Notes: generated from the letters alone by a model not told the origin. 64,000 nucleotides of DNA from Sipunculus nudus (GCA_026874595.1 CM049308.1:26834367-26898366), one strand, 5' to 3'; numbered from the stretch's first letter, positions 9,583-20,956 are shown. Made by a program: numbers and translations.

Positions 9583-10604
9583 ACGAAGCAATACCCAGCT
9601 GGTACGAGTTTGCTGCATAAAATGTAGGAGCTGCTACGAGCTACGAACAACATAGACATCTGTTTCGACATATACCGAAAAAATAAAGCAAAAAAATGGT
9701 ATGGTTCTGAGGCACCGCCCGCGTCAATTTTAAAACCCTTCCCCCCCCCCCCCCTCCCCGCATCAAAAATTTTTTTTTTTTATTTTCATCTTTCAAGAAG
9801 ATAAAAATATACAATTTTGATCAATTTTCCTTTGTTATGTAGTGCTTTTACATGTTTTGGGAAAAAAAAATTTATTATCATGCTTTTCCCTGACGTGGGA
9901 AACATTTTAAACGAAACATACAAAAAAAAGGTAATAAAAAAACCGCCCGCACTGATTTCTAAAAAAAAATGCCTGAGAACCATAATTTTTTTTGGCCGAA
10001 GGCTAGCTAAAAGTCAAAACATATTCTTGAGATTTACTAGGAAGTTACAACCCGTAATAAAGCTTAATACCAATGGATGGGTGGCCTCTGCCCGGTATAT
10101 AGTAATCGCCATGCTACAATAGTAGATTGATTTAAAAATATAATACGAGGATCCAAGTTACCTTGAGATGTTACACTAGCCCTCCCATAGACTGATCAAG
10201 ATCCATCAATATGCAAAAATATACATACAAACTAAGGGGGGAAATATATAGTACCTGGTATACCACCTGGCATAGGTGTAAAGTAAACATGCAGTGCCAG
10301 TTTTTTAAGTACCCCTCGAGTGGATAGATGGCAGCACATGAGCGCTTATTCCGTCAGAAAATGGGCCATTTGAAAGTTTACCAGAGAACTAAATATTCAT
10401 TCCGGCTTTGACACTCTTGCCCTGCTTGTATATGCAGGGAACGTGATTTTTTAATGTTTCAGTTTTCCAACGAAAAGGCATTAATACAGGATTACCTTTC
10501 CCCAGAAAAAAATTCGCCTTCCCACTAAAGATGCATCCTACCATCACCATCAAACATTCAGTCACAATTCGCTGAATGTAAACCTGATTCTGCAAGTGTG
10601 CCTT
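9583..10604. other. no gene seen; poly-C and A/T-rich low complexity
   Basis: A poly-C run (9739-9757) and A/T homopolymers occupy 9700-9980. Opposed open frames at 9786-9983 and 9817-10,122 are low-complexity artefacts. Nothing is supported. Confidence 0.45.
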
Positions 10605-10920
10605 TGCACACTTACATGTCAATAGAACTGAACCTTTTCAATGATAACAGTATTATATCAGAAACACGAATGTGCAGTGAAAAAAAACCCCAGAAAAATA
10701 AAGATGAGGGTTTAAATACCGGAAAGTCCAAGCAATTATAGACCACTTTTAGGAAAATATAGGAATTATATGGTGTCGGAGGAAGACTACATGTAAAATA
10801 TTTCGCTTTTTGTGTCATGTTTGTTACTACCTAATAGCTGCCAATGTAGGAAACATCTAGAAGTTCACCTTTCCAACGGATTGGTGAAAAAATGAAAAAA
10901 GCCTTTCCGCGCAAATGTTT
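10605..10920. repeat. partial third copy (C) of the 1.7-kb dispersed block
   Basis: Two stretches match the large block elsewhere. TATCAGAAACACGA.TGTGCAGTG (about 10,655-10,680) matches 14,459-14,482. TAATGTAGGRAACATCTAGAAGTTCACC (about 10,845-10,870) matches 15,095-15,120. Order and orientation are as in copy A. The middle is rearranged or deleted. Confidence 0.7.
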
Positions 10921-10921
10921 G

Positions 10922-10923
<2 letters not shown>

Positions 10924-10970
<47 letters not shown>
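10924..10970. repeat. (TA)n microsatellite with (CA)n tail
   Basis: About 23 TA units followed by CACACACACC. It lies exactly at the end of block copy C. Confidence 0.97.
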
Positions 10971-10978
<8 letters not shown>

Positions 10979-11411
10979 CCTCACACACATCCTTGATTTT
11001 GGAAAGGGGAGGTTCTTATACCCAGTAAGAAAATAAGTTAACCTAAAAAAGTTTTATATCTCCTTCTCGCTTTCCTTTTCTCAGCCTATTCCTTGCGCCT
11101 GAAATATACTCTATACATTTGCTCATGACTCGCTCTTGAATGATATGCCTTGCTTGAGACATCAAATACTTATTAAGCATTGAATTCTTACATGCCTTGC
11201 ATTTACATATAGGCATTCAGTAGAAGTACGGTCCGAGCAGGGATTTAGAATAATGTTTAACCATAATTTGTAGTTTATTAGATGCTAATGAACTCGGGGT
11301 TTATAATCGGAACATTGATGATGGGTAGTCTCAGTCCTACGGTTGTGTAGTGAAATATTCTCCTGAACTGTTGGTTATATTCAGTTGAAGGTGCAACAAA
11401 CACAAACAATC

Positions 11412-11416
<5 letters not shown>

Positions 11417-11472
<56 letters not shown>
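11417..11472. repeat. (TA)n microsatellite, about 28 units
   Basis: A pure TA array about 150 bases before the start of block copy A. Confidence 0.97.
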
Positions 11473-11477
<5 letters not shown>

Positions 11478-12100
11478 GAGTGATTTTCGAATGGAAACAT
11501 TAGGTGATTCAATGATGATGTGTTACCATGGCGCTTCGCTCGTGATCTAATTTCATGTACAACATCTCCGACACATACAGGTTTATATCTACTTCCTAGC
11601 GCTTCCACGATGAGCGGGAAAGCATTGTACTTGAACTTTCGAAGATATACAGGAGATGGTTCTACTCTCCCGTGCCAAAAATTGTTTGTTTAAAAGCCAA
11701 TTAACTCGAACAATTGATTTTGTTTTCATTTTTATAAGTAGATATATTGGTATTAAATAATATTTAAATATAGGTTTCATTATTCACATTTTACCCGTTA
11801 AGTAAAAGTATTATATTTAAGAAACAATATTATAATACGGTAAATTTTTATTGCATATAAAAGTATTGTTAGTGGCATTCTTTTTGAATAAAAGAAAAAA
11901 ATGTTGGCATATGAATATTTTATCGATATAATTTTGAAAAGACCCGCTAGATGGCTCTCCAGTAGGAGATCTCAACTTCCATCCTGAAAAGAAAACTGCA
12001 CCAATACTTGTCCTTATTATATCGCCCATGCCCATGTGCTTGTCATAGTTGTATTACTCGAGTTTAGAATCTATAGATAGCCTTGTTGCAGCAATGAATT

Positions 12101-13157
12101 TTACTTTTTGCAAGTCTAATATTTTATGGCCGAGTCTGCAGAGGAGCTACAGACTGCCTTAAATGCTGTGTGTGAATATTGTGAGAAATGGGAGCTTTGT
12201 GTCAACACCAGTAAAACGAACTTGAAAGTGGTAATATTTTCAAGGGGTAAGATTAGATCTTCATCATCCTTTCTCTTTGGGAAAGAAAAACTTGAGGTAG
12301 TAGATGATTATGTTTATCTGGGCACAACCTTCAATTACAATGGTCTATACAACAAGGCTATAAACAAACAGGTCAGTAAAGCCAAGCTAGCCATGTTCAG
12401 TCTCAACACCAAAGAAAGTGAATTGAGACTTCCAGCTGACATCAACTGTGAACTATTTGACAGCCTTGTCACCCCAATACTGTTATATGGATCTGAAATA
12501 TGGGGTTTTCAGAAAATGGGTCACATCGAAGTATTTGAAAGAAATTTCTTTAAGAATCTACTGAAAGTACCTAGGAAAACAGCTAATTGTATGGTTTATG
12601 GTGAATTAGGCAAAATACCTATAAACTACCTTGTGGAACGAAGAATGATAAATTTTTGGATAAAATTAATTGGAGGAAAACAGTCCAAATTGTCTAGTAT
12701 AATGTTAAAGCTTCAAAAATGTTTATATGATAATTCAGATTTTAAACCAAAATGGACTTCAAAGAATAAGAATATTCTTGATAAATGTGGTTACTCAAAC
12801 ATGTGGCATATGGGTTATGATGTGAACAAAAACTGGTTACGCAACAGTATCGAACTCAGACTCAAGGATATTAATATGCAAGACTGGCACAATGAATTAG
12901 AAGGCAACAGGTTATGTACTAGTTATAGAATCTTTCAACAAGATTTAGGTCTAGAAGTATACTTGAAACAGCTTAATTACACAGATAGGATAACCTTAGC
13001 CAAATTTCGTTGTGGAGGTCACAGATTACCTGCATCAAGTAATAAATATAACTATTTGTCTTATTCAAATATATGTGATTTATGTAACTTAAATGAACGA
13101 GGTGATGAGTTTCATTATTTATTTAAATGTCCACAGTTTAAAAAAGGAGAGATCTAG
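12101..13157 (+). pseudogene. non-LTR retrotransposon: C-terminal part of ORF2 (5'-truncated)
   Basis: The long open frame from ATG at 12,126 reads MAESAEELQTAL...CEYCEKWELCVNTSKT and continues with ...VDDYVYLGTTFNYNG, LLYGSEIWGF and MVYGELGKIP. This is the region following the catalytic loop of LINE reverse transcriptases and the downstream connector. Near the end is a C-x2-C-x8-H-x4-C zinc-knuckle-like motif (CDLCNLNERGDEFHYLFKC). The sequence just before, from 12,101, translates as LLFA-S-LIF and then slips one base. Where LINEs have (F/Y)ADD, both aspartates are absent. The frame after 13,157 continues with a shift into 13,141-13,287. It is a 5'-truncated dead copy. The exact clade (I, Jockey or CR1 group) is not resolved. 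Confidence 0.85.
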
Positions 13158-13287
13158 TTTATTAAACAGTTATTTTTGGAGCAGACCAAATACTTTAAAA
13201 ATGTATGAATTGTTCGATATTAAAGATCCATTACAACTGTCAAAGTTGGCCAAGTTTGTAAAAATTATCATGTCTAGATTTAAGTAG
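13141..13287 (+). pseudogene. LINE ORF2 C-terminal tail, frameshifted
   Basis: The frame reading SSLLNSYFWSRPNTLKMYEL and on to a stop at 13,285-13,287 continues the LINE protein after the zinc-knuckle motif. A single frameshift around 13,140-13,157 separates it from the main frame, which stops at TAG 13,155-13,157. Confidence 0.7.
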
Positions 13288-14001
13288 TGGAGCAAACCTT
13301 AGTTTCATCAATTTATATTCTATAGGATTACATTCACATTTATTTTAGTGCCTAGTTTTTTCTTTTGCACATAGTGTTACATATATAGCTGTTTATGTTG
13401 TCTACATCTTTTTTATGCACAGATTTAGTGTTACTCACAGTTGTCTACAGATGTTATTTTGCTCATGATGTTACGTACAGCTGCTTGTGTAGATTATAGA
13501 AACTTTCTGTAAGATAATGATTATATATAGGTGTTCTTTGCTTATAGATAATAGTAACTTTAATTAGTTCAAGCTCAACTACATGTCAGTATTATTTTAT
13601 TAGCAATTATATGTAAGAATTATTTTGTATAAATGTTCTGCGTAACAGCTATGTACCAAAAGGAAGAAAAAAAGTGTATTTAGACACGTGTATCTTTGTA
13701 ATAAAAACAGTTTTATTTTTGTCTAATTTAAATTCATATTGAATTGGATTATAAAATTTTTGATACACTAGTCAATATTTAAATATATCTCGTTATTTTC
13801 TGTAATTTTATACTTTTTTTACATGGTACCACTACCTCATGTATTGTTTCATGTACATTGCCGTGTCATTTATGTATCATATCACATTGCATTGTCATTT
13901 TCCATGTATAGTGGCTTTATGCAACAGATGTACAGAACTCTGTATACCTCGAAAGGGGTCTTTGAGTTGAATAAATTATTATTATTATTAAATTATTATT
14001 A
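13288..14001 (+). mobile_element. LINE 3' UTR with (ATT)n tail
   Basis: About 680 bases of AT-rich non-coding DNA after the ORF2 stop end in TTGAATAAATTATTATTATTATTAAATTATTATT (13,968-14,000 region), a short-tandem-repeat tail as used by many non-LTR elements. It joins the flanking block at ACCAGCAGAG. The matching place in copy B reads CACTAGCAGAG without insertion, which fixes the 3' end. Confidence 0.75.
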
Positions 14002-14284
14002 CCAGCAGAGTAAGCGATGTGTATCTCAAGTGTCACTGTGAGTGACCTGTAACCATAGTAAGCAAAGACTAATCGATTTTACTCATACATGATATGGGAT
14101 ATGTACATTTTGATTGTATAATAATGTCACTGTGAGTGACCTGTAAGCATAGTAAGCAAAGACTAATCAATTTTAATCATACATGATTTGGGATATGTAC
14201 CTTTTGATAGTATAATAATGCTACAGTTTCAGTTACACAATTTCTTTCCAAGAGATATCACAGATGGTTTTGCCCGTGCTCCGG

Positions 14285-14306
14285 TGGATTCCCCCCCCCC
14301 CCCCCA
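14285..14306. repeat. poly-C run inside block copy A
   Basis: About 15 C. The equivalent place in copy B (23,550) has only TTTTCCCC, so the run expanded in copy A after duplication. Confidence 0.9.
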
Positions 14307-15965
14307 TATTTGCAAGGCAAACAAGGCCCATGGCCTTGATGAAATACCAAAAGTTAATCTATTGATAACATTTTAAAGAAACTGTTGGGGCATGATGCAC
14401 GCTTACATGCAAAAAAAGAATTTAATGTTTTTGAATAATAACAATATTATACTTGTATCAGAAACACGATTGTGCAGTGAAAAACACCCAGAAATATATA
14501 GATGAAGACCTACCATCTACAAGCAACTGTTAGCTATGCTTAACTCTTCGCTACACTAATCGCTGTCTCTGTGGAATTCCCCTGCGTAATATTTGACAAA
14601 TCACATCGCAGGAATACCCAGCACAATCGAATGTTCTTCGAGGTTCCTGTCATATTGCACTGTGGTCGAAAATGCTTGGAAGCACATACTTTTCCAACCC
14701 CCGTAGGAATACACACGATGCAATCGTCCTTTCAAGACATTCTCCATACTAACTTGCTTATACGGCTTTAGGTCAGTAATCCCCCATTGTTAGCATATTT
14801 TTTTTTCAGTGCCGCAGGGCTTGACATGGACGCAGCCATGTTTGTTTACACGCTGAGCCAATCAGATTTCTTTTACCAGCTCTGCAGGGCGCAGGCATTT
14901 TGTTTACACGCTCAGCCAATGAAATTTTACCTTTCTCAACGCAAGCTGGCCAAACCTGAAGGCTCCTTTTATGTCTCACAGCGTGTGAGTGGAAGTTCAC
15001 CGGGAGGTCTAGCGCTGTGTTCAGAGCGTAGGAGAAACCCTAACTGTAAAATATTTCTTGTTTGAGTCAGGTTTATTGCTACCTATCAGCTACTAATGTA
15101 GGGAACATCTAGAAGTTCACCTTTCCAACGTATTGGTACAAAATGCCTTTCCGCGTTTGCCTGTCTGGAACAAGCGGAGAGGCGTTATTACGACTCCTGC
15201 CATCGATAACATTGTGTATTAATCAGATAGCTTCAGGTGTAAATATCAGTATAATTACCCGCTCTCTCTATAGATATTAACAGTGGCGCAATTTTGGGTG
15301 GACGAGGACTTCGACACCCCTTCCACACATAAACCACATTGAATCTCCCCCCCCCCCCCTCCGCCCTGTGCCTTTTCTCAGTATAGTGTTATAATAATAA
15401 TAATGTTATCAGTGTATGGTCGATACAGAACCAATTTCGGTGGGGGGTGGGAGGGGGAGGAGAATGTTTTCAGTTAATCGAAAATGTCCAATGTGTGTAC
15501 CAGCTGAAGGGTTGGGCGTGGGAGGGCGTCCACCTACTGCGGTGCAAGAAATATTTTAATTTTTTAATCACATTTTAAGCGATATTGAAGCAAACTGTAA
15601 ATTAGATAATAGGGAATAGCATCGCTTAAGAAACCAACAAAAAGTAAAAATGCTTTCCTTAAAAAAATCTTATCTATAAAACCTGCATATAAAACCTGCA
15701 TAATCTTTTTCTTTGAGCACCTAATAGCTCGGTTAACAGGATGGCCTGAAAACGGGGGAATCACATTATATTATCAGTCATCTCGCTATTTTTTTTATTA
15801 TGGAAACACTGAATTTTAATGAAATTAGGAAAAATTGCTACACTGTGATACACTTAACCAGCAATTGGTATTTTTTTACTAATTGCAGTTACATTCGATA
15901 TTTCATGACAAAATCACATTATTTTAATAAAAAAAAAACTAGTTGAAAGCTGTCACGGAATAGAC

Positions 15966-16466
15966 CTGAATACAAGTTTAGTATACGTTTGTAATTCCGT
16001 ACCATTTACTCGATATTATTAGTGCCACCCTAAGTGTACCCTCCCCCCCCCCCTTTGGGTTCCGTATATACCTGCATACCGATAGAAACAACCCCCCCCC
16101 CCCCTTCTTTTCATTAGCAGTCATTCAGACCAAGCCTGTGGTTACCTGTAGTCCCCACTCAAGTAGGAATTGACCTATCCATGAACTCTATGTGACCTTA
16201 ATCGCATATTCATTCAATGAATAATCATAAGCATTGGACTAACGAGCAACCAATCAGGTGACCTTAAACATCTGACAATAACAATATTTTGCGTAATTTG
16301 ACAGAGCTCTGTCAAACATGTTACGGAACCTAATATAAACAGATCACGTATGCGTGATGTACACAAATTTTGTAATGGAGATTAAAAAAAAACAAACAAA
16401 GCAGATTCTGCAACACTAGGCAGCGTATAATGTCTGGGGGAATGAATAAAGAAGTCAGTGGTTTTT
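15966..16466. other. no gene seen; poly-C runs
   Basis: Two poly-C tracts (16,041-16,052 and 16,090-16,104) and a palindrome ATTCATTCAATGAAT near 16,210. No coding. Confidence 0.4.
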
Positions 16467-17093
16467 TGTTAACAAATAACTATAATTTATTCTTAAAACA
16501 ACCCTAACAATACAATACACTAAATCAATTCAATTATACAGTAAAACAGCGTTATAGCAACAAGTAAATATAATCACACAGAAAGATAATGGTACAGTAC
16601 CTCGATACCAACACCATCACAACGATAAGTCCTTTGAATGTAAACTCTCTCGAAGAATGACAGCCCAGTGGAAAGTTCCTGCAACAACACAGAAAGTAAA
16701 CTGAAGTCCAAATGTATAAAATCCAGGAGAAAGTTCTTGAAAATCTATAATTGCCGCATTCGTCGGATAAGGTCCTGACACACGCTTTTGCGTCCGCTGG
16801 TATCTGCTCTGCTCTGGTCCCTGGTTCTAGAAAACAGCCCCTTTATATACCTTCACACCCCAAGCCGGGAATTTTCCACTTCTCGAACAGTCCATAAGGA
16901 CCCTACTCAACAGTAAACACGCGTTTCAGGAATTCTCTAGAAAGACATAGCCGTGTGTCTCTACACATACCAGGCTCATCACGTGACCCACGACCAGGCG
17001 TGAAAACCAAAGGCTCACATGACAACGAGAGTTCAACCAGTACGGATTAAACATGAAATGAAACAACAACACGAGTTACGCCCGTGTCACACA
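16467..17093 (-). mobile_element. candidate solo LTR (about 630 bp), transcribed leftwards
   Basis: Read on the minus strand, the segment starts TGTGTGACACGGG and ends TTTGTTAACA (TG...CA). It has a GTCACGTGAT E-box (about 16,976-16,986), a TATA box GGTATATAAAGGGG (about 16,848-16,861), and about 370 bases downstream an AATAAA signal (about 16,489-16,495) shortly before the end. Promoter and polyadenylation signal within one ~0.6 kb unit is the U3-R-U5 plan of an LTR. No coding follows, so it would be a solo LTR. I could not find a convincing 5-bp target duplication, so the boundaries are uncertain. A host promoter with a short non-coding first exon is the alternative. Confidence 0.45.
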
Positions 17094-18080
17094 ATAAAAG
17101 AGCACCTGTAACAAACAAAACACGTGTAGTCTGTAGATAATACCAGTACCCATGTCGGCATATTTTCAGGGATTTTTTTTTATACAAAGGAGACAGTAAA
17201 AAATATTCTAGGCTATAGGTTACAGGGGCCATTCCTCCGACTACTGAGTGAATAATAATGTCTTACCTGGCACGTAATTAGCATAAAAAAATAATTTCAA
17301 TATTGCAAGACAGTTCATAATGACTGCGATATAGTAACAGTGGTCAGGCTATATTAGTCGATGACGTCAGTCAATGCGACGTCTTCGTCATCGACCTTTG
17401 TGAAGTCATTATTGCCTTGTTTAGAGCTGTTGCAAGGAAGACCGTCTGTGTAAGAGTGTTTGGGGGCTTATTATAATAATTAGGTCAAAAGGGGAGGCAT
17501 AAGGGCTCTGGTGGTGAGGTCAATTCTTTCATTGGTAACCACTGAAGCATAGTACACCTTTGCTGTTTCCTTTAAATATTTGAAAGACTTGATCACATTT
17601 AGGGCTACAATAATATCCCAAACTGGTTCTTGGGCATTTTGGGGAATTCTCGCTGGGGCCAAGATGGGTGGCCCTTTTGGAGAGGAATAGCCCATGGCTT
17701 GAGACCCTCGTGGCATGAAGATGTGCTCTTCACTCCATAAACTGTACATAATTTGGGTCTAGAGATATATTTTTGCAGAGTGGAGCGGAACCAGGACACT
17801 TGAACTGTTAACATGTTCAGCTCCAGCTGTGTTTATCAAGCTTAAGGCCAGCTCATGGGCAATACACTTTGGGGAGCGAGTATAGAATCCGGTCTACATG
17901 GACGAGGTTATTGTTGTATACGGACGGATGTAATGATGTTCAGGATTCATGTGATGGAGAAGTAAGAGGCTAGTCGATGCCATATCATCAGGCATGCCGT
18001 GGCTTATGTTGATTCCTACTTATATGAGACGGTCCAGTCAGTTTAGATCCATCTTGGAAATGAAGACCGGATTCGTGAGA
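17094..18080. other. unassigned; broken protein-like frames on minus strand 17.48-17.81 kb
   Basis: Two overlapping minus frames (17,480-17,749 and 17,605-17,814) read like one frameshifted protein. They have Pro-rich stretches such as GPPILAPARIPQNAQEPVWD and no family I recognise. A near-perfect hairpin GTCGATGACGTC...GACGTCTTCGTCATCGAC with two CRE-like cores lies at about 17,358-17,396. The stretch precedes the LINE at 18.1 kb and could be its 5' end or an older element. Confidence 0.25.
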
Positions 18081-18089
18081 TGATAGCAC

Positions 18090-18873
18090 TGTGCCGCTCA
18101 CTAATCAAAACGAACTTTGTTCCTTTGTAAAGAATACTATAGACGAGGTCAAAGCAGAGGTAATCAATTTAAAACAGGCAAATGAGACTGCATGGTCAGA
18201 AATACATTCTTGAACAAATCCCTACATATAGAGATGATATTGGTCAATTAAAAATGATGGTGTCACAACACATGGACAGCACAAACTGTGATGTCTTCGT
18301 TACAAGATGCCATCGCAATGCAAAAAAAAGGCCTTAGGTGGACAGGAGTCCATTAATAAGACCATGAAACAAACACAATATGAATTAAAGTAAAAAACTG
18401 ATGAGAGTTAGGAGGACCATTTGGCCTTAAAGCGTGAAAGTAAAAGACTGAAAGGGCTTGAGAGGTCAGTAGAGGAGAACCTGAATACATCAGAGGAACA
18501 AATTCCTTCTCTGTCTGCTAGTGTCACTTTCTTGAGGTCTGAACTTCAGCGTCTCGTTAAAAATTCGTCTAACCAAGAACGACCGTATGCACATGCCCTG
18601 AGTGGTCATCCGCCTGATGGATCCCTGTCTGCTCGCATACACAAGGAATGGAGCAGAGAAATCGACAAAAATGAAGGTCAAGATGCCGCTATTGAGAGAC
18701 ATAAAATTGATGGAAATGAACCTACCTGCACTGAAAAGTCATCCACAAAATATCAGAAGCAAATAGACCCTGATCAGGCGTTGTATGCTGAACTCAATGT
18801 TGGAAATATTGAGTACCATGTGAATCATCAATTTATTTATGATTATACATTAAGCAAAGAAATTGCAGTATAG
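18090..18873 (+). pseudogene. LINE ORF1-like coiled-coil protein, broken
   Basis: Before 18,421 the frame (containing FVKNTIDEVKAEVINLKQAN at 18,128-18,187) is interrupted by stops. From 18,421 a 150-codon frame is rich in Lys, Glu, Arg and Leu with heptad-like spacing (LKRESKRLKGLERSVEENL, then FLRSELQRLV). Position directly upstream of an endonuclease and reverse transcriptase fits ORF1 of a non-LTR element, whose product binds RNA through a coiled-coil trimer. No RRM or zinc knuckle is visible. Confidence 0.55.
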
Positions 18874-19077
18874 TTGCCAAATAGAAGGTCTGAGTACAAA
18901 GTTTGCTAGTTGAAAGTGCTTACGAAATGTTGTGAAAACCTGCTGACAGTGCGTTTTTTTGGCCCAGGGGGGTTTATGCTAGAAAATAGGGCTAGAGGGT
19001 AAAATCTTGATTTAGTTATATGAGATATTGTAGCAGGTATATTAGCCTTTGTAATTACACTAGTCTTAATTTCAAAT

Positions 19078-19623
19078 ATGCTAAATCACAAAGATAGACA
19101 ACAGGGAATATTTCCTGATAGGGAAAAATTAACGATAAGTTGCTTTAATGCAAGAAGAGCCTTCAGTTCATGTATCTTTATCTCTGATATATTGAATAGG
19201 TACAACATAGATATACAATGCCTAACAGAGCATTGGTTATTTCATGATAATTTGAAATTCCTGGATTTCTTAGACTGCGGATATTTTGCTTTTGCTAAAG
19301 CTGATTCAACACTTGACCCACTTGAACCATTTCGCAGGGGTAAGGCAGGTGTTGCCATTCTCTGTAAACGGAGTTTAACAAGTGCTATTACCTTGCTCCG
19401 TGATATAGAAAGTGATCGTATTATTGGGATCCGGTTAGATATTAATGGAAGAACACCTTTACACGTTATTTACGTGTATCTCCCAAGTTCAAACCATGAC
19501 TTGAATCTGTACAAAGAGTGTATTGATCAACTCTATGAGCTATATCTTCGGTATTCACTGGACGGCGAAGTTATTATAGCCGGTGATTTTAATTATGAAA
19601 TTAATGGTTTGAAATGCTCTTGA
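19078..19623 (+). pseudogene. LINE apurinic-type endonuclease domain
   Basis: The 181-codon frame shows the expected order of the exonuclease-endonuclease-phosphatase fold: ISCFNARRAF, CLTEHWL (catalytic Glu), RRGKAGVAILCK, IIGIRLDINGRTPLHVIYVY and IIAGDFNYEI (Asp-Phe-Asn). This domain nicks the target DNA to prime reverse transcription. The frame ends at 19,621-19,623, before the usual C-terminal SDH motif, and the link to the reverse transcriptase is shortened and broken. Confidence 0.85.
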
Positions 19624-19770
19624 AAATTAACTCATAAATTATTGCAAAAACTATTAACAGCACTTAAGATGATATCATTATGTTTTCGAGGTTGTACTCC
19701 TACTCTGTCTCGGATAATTATAAGGAAGATTTCAATAGAGTGATTGATTACAGAATGAACGGTTACTCCC

Positions 19771-20232
19771 GTGATTCACATGACGTCACTTGACGTTTCC
19801 TTCTCTGTGGAAAAGGTTGAAAAGGCTATAAGAAGCCTGAAAAGCGGTAAAACTTGTGGTTTAGATAATATTTCCGACGACTATTTTAAATTTGAGGGGA
19901 AAGCTTTAGGTGAGCATATAACAATTTTATTTAATTTAATTCTTGATGTAGGAAAGGTACCTACATAGATAAAAAAAAGTATAGTTGTGACTCTTATAAA
20001 AAACCAAAGGAAAAGTCAATCGAGCACTGAAAATTAGAGAGGGATAACGTTGTTATCTAGAGTATATAAGCTGTTAGAGAAGGTTATATTAGCAAGGCTA
20101 GAACATTATCTTAAATTTTGCAATACATCTTTTCCTGATGAAATGCAATGTGCTTTCCAAAAAGGGACCGGCGCAGTGAATGCGTCATTTCATTTGTCTG
20201 AATGTATAAAGGGAGTGGAGGGAGTTTCATGA
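19771..20232 (+). pseudogene. LINE reverse transcriptase N-terminal part, broken
   Basis: VEKAIRSLKSGKTCGLDNIS (about 19,811-19,870) is the conserved start of the LINE RT domain. After a stop and further lesions the frame resumes with GITLLSRVYKLLEKVILARL (20,044-20,103) and MQCAFQKGTGAVNASFHL. The palm with YADD is absent, because the element is cut off around 20,215-20,230 where a different repeat begins. Loss of the 3' half is unusual for a 5'-truncating element and points to later deletion or replacement. Confidence 0.8.
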
Positions 20233-20299
20233 AAATATACCAGTATCTTAAAATACATATGTCTGCCTTCAAGGTCTTGCTTTAAATACCGTCTGTCCT

Positions 20300-20935
20300 T
20301 TCGAAATTGGATGTGGATCGATTTCAAGCCAAACCGTGTGACCAAAACCTTTCATTCTGCACATATGTCTCACCCACCCATGGATATCGATTTTACGGTC
20401 ACGGGGTCAAAGGTCACGGCCACAGCGCCTACTTCTTGAAAAAGCTTGTGGACCCATTTAAAGTCCAACCGTTTGACCAAAACCTTTCATCTTGCACATA
20501 TGGCTCACCCACGAAAAAATAAAGACACCTTTCGAGTTTGACGTCACGGGGTCAAAGGTCATGGTCACAGCGCCTACTTCTTGAAAAAGCTTGTGGGCCC
20601 ATTTAAAGCCAAACAGTGTGATCAAAACCTTTCATCCTGCATATATTGCTCACCCGCCCATTCATGAAGAACCCTATTGATTTTCATGGCACGGGGTCAA
20701 AGGTCACGGCCACAGCGCCTACTTCTTGAAAAAGCTTGTAGAACCATTTTAAGCCAAACCGTTTGACCAACCCCTGTCAGTGTCATCTTGCTCGTATGGC
20801 TCATCCACCCATGGATGAAGAACCCTGTTTAGTTTGAGGTCACAGGAGCAAAGGTCAAGGCCAGAGAACTGCCCTCCTCATTTTCACATTGTGTAACACA
20901 CCCATTCTAATTATGCCCCATGCGAGGAGATGCTC
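20300..20935. repeat. minisatellite, 145-bp period, about 4 units (GGTCAAAGGTCA type)
   Basis: The word CAGCGCCTACTTCTTGAAAA recurs at about 20,424, 20,569 and 20,714, exactly 145 bases apart. Each unit contains ACGGGGTCAAAGGTCACGGC and TTTGACCAAAACCTTTCATC. The fourth unit is diverged. The array ends with a hairpin CCGC-TTT-GCGG followed by TGCCCTTGTT (about 20,936-20,956). GGTCAAAGGTCA is also a DR1 nuclear-receptor half-site pair, present in each unit. Confidence 0.92.
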
Positions 20936-20956
20936 CGCTTTGCGGTGCCCTTGTTA

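Larger units (their letters stand above)
11620..15965 (+). repeat. large dispersed block, copy A, interrupted by a LINE
   Basis: 11,620-12,002 and 14,002-15,965 together align with 22,727-24,425 in order and orientation. Shared landmarks include a CGGTAAATTTTTATTG word, GACCCGCTAGATGGCTCTCC, GCAGAGTAAGCGATGTGTAT, TTTACACGCTGAGCCAATCAG and the right end near AAATCACATTATTTT. Copy A contains a 2.0 kb LINE insertion, a 94-bp tandem duplication (14,032-14,125 and 14,126-14,219) and about 745 bases (14,880-15,624) missing from copy B. Part of that extra sequence is also in copy C, so B probably suffered a deletion. There is no coding capacity of its own. The element class is unknown. Confidence 0.88.

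Noticed and set aside
9786-10122. Overlapping frames on both strands
   Set aside because: A/T homopolymer translation (runs of Phe, Lys, Ile), no motif and no splice or start context.
18490-18702. Minus-strand frame inside the LINE ORF1 region
   Set aside because: Shadow of the plus-strand coiled-coil frame.
20936-20956. Helitron 3' end after the 145-bp minisatellite
   Set aside because: A hairpin is present but the terminus reads CTTGTT, not CTRR followed by T.
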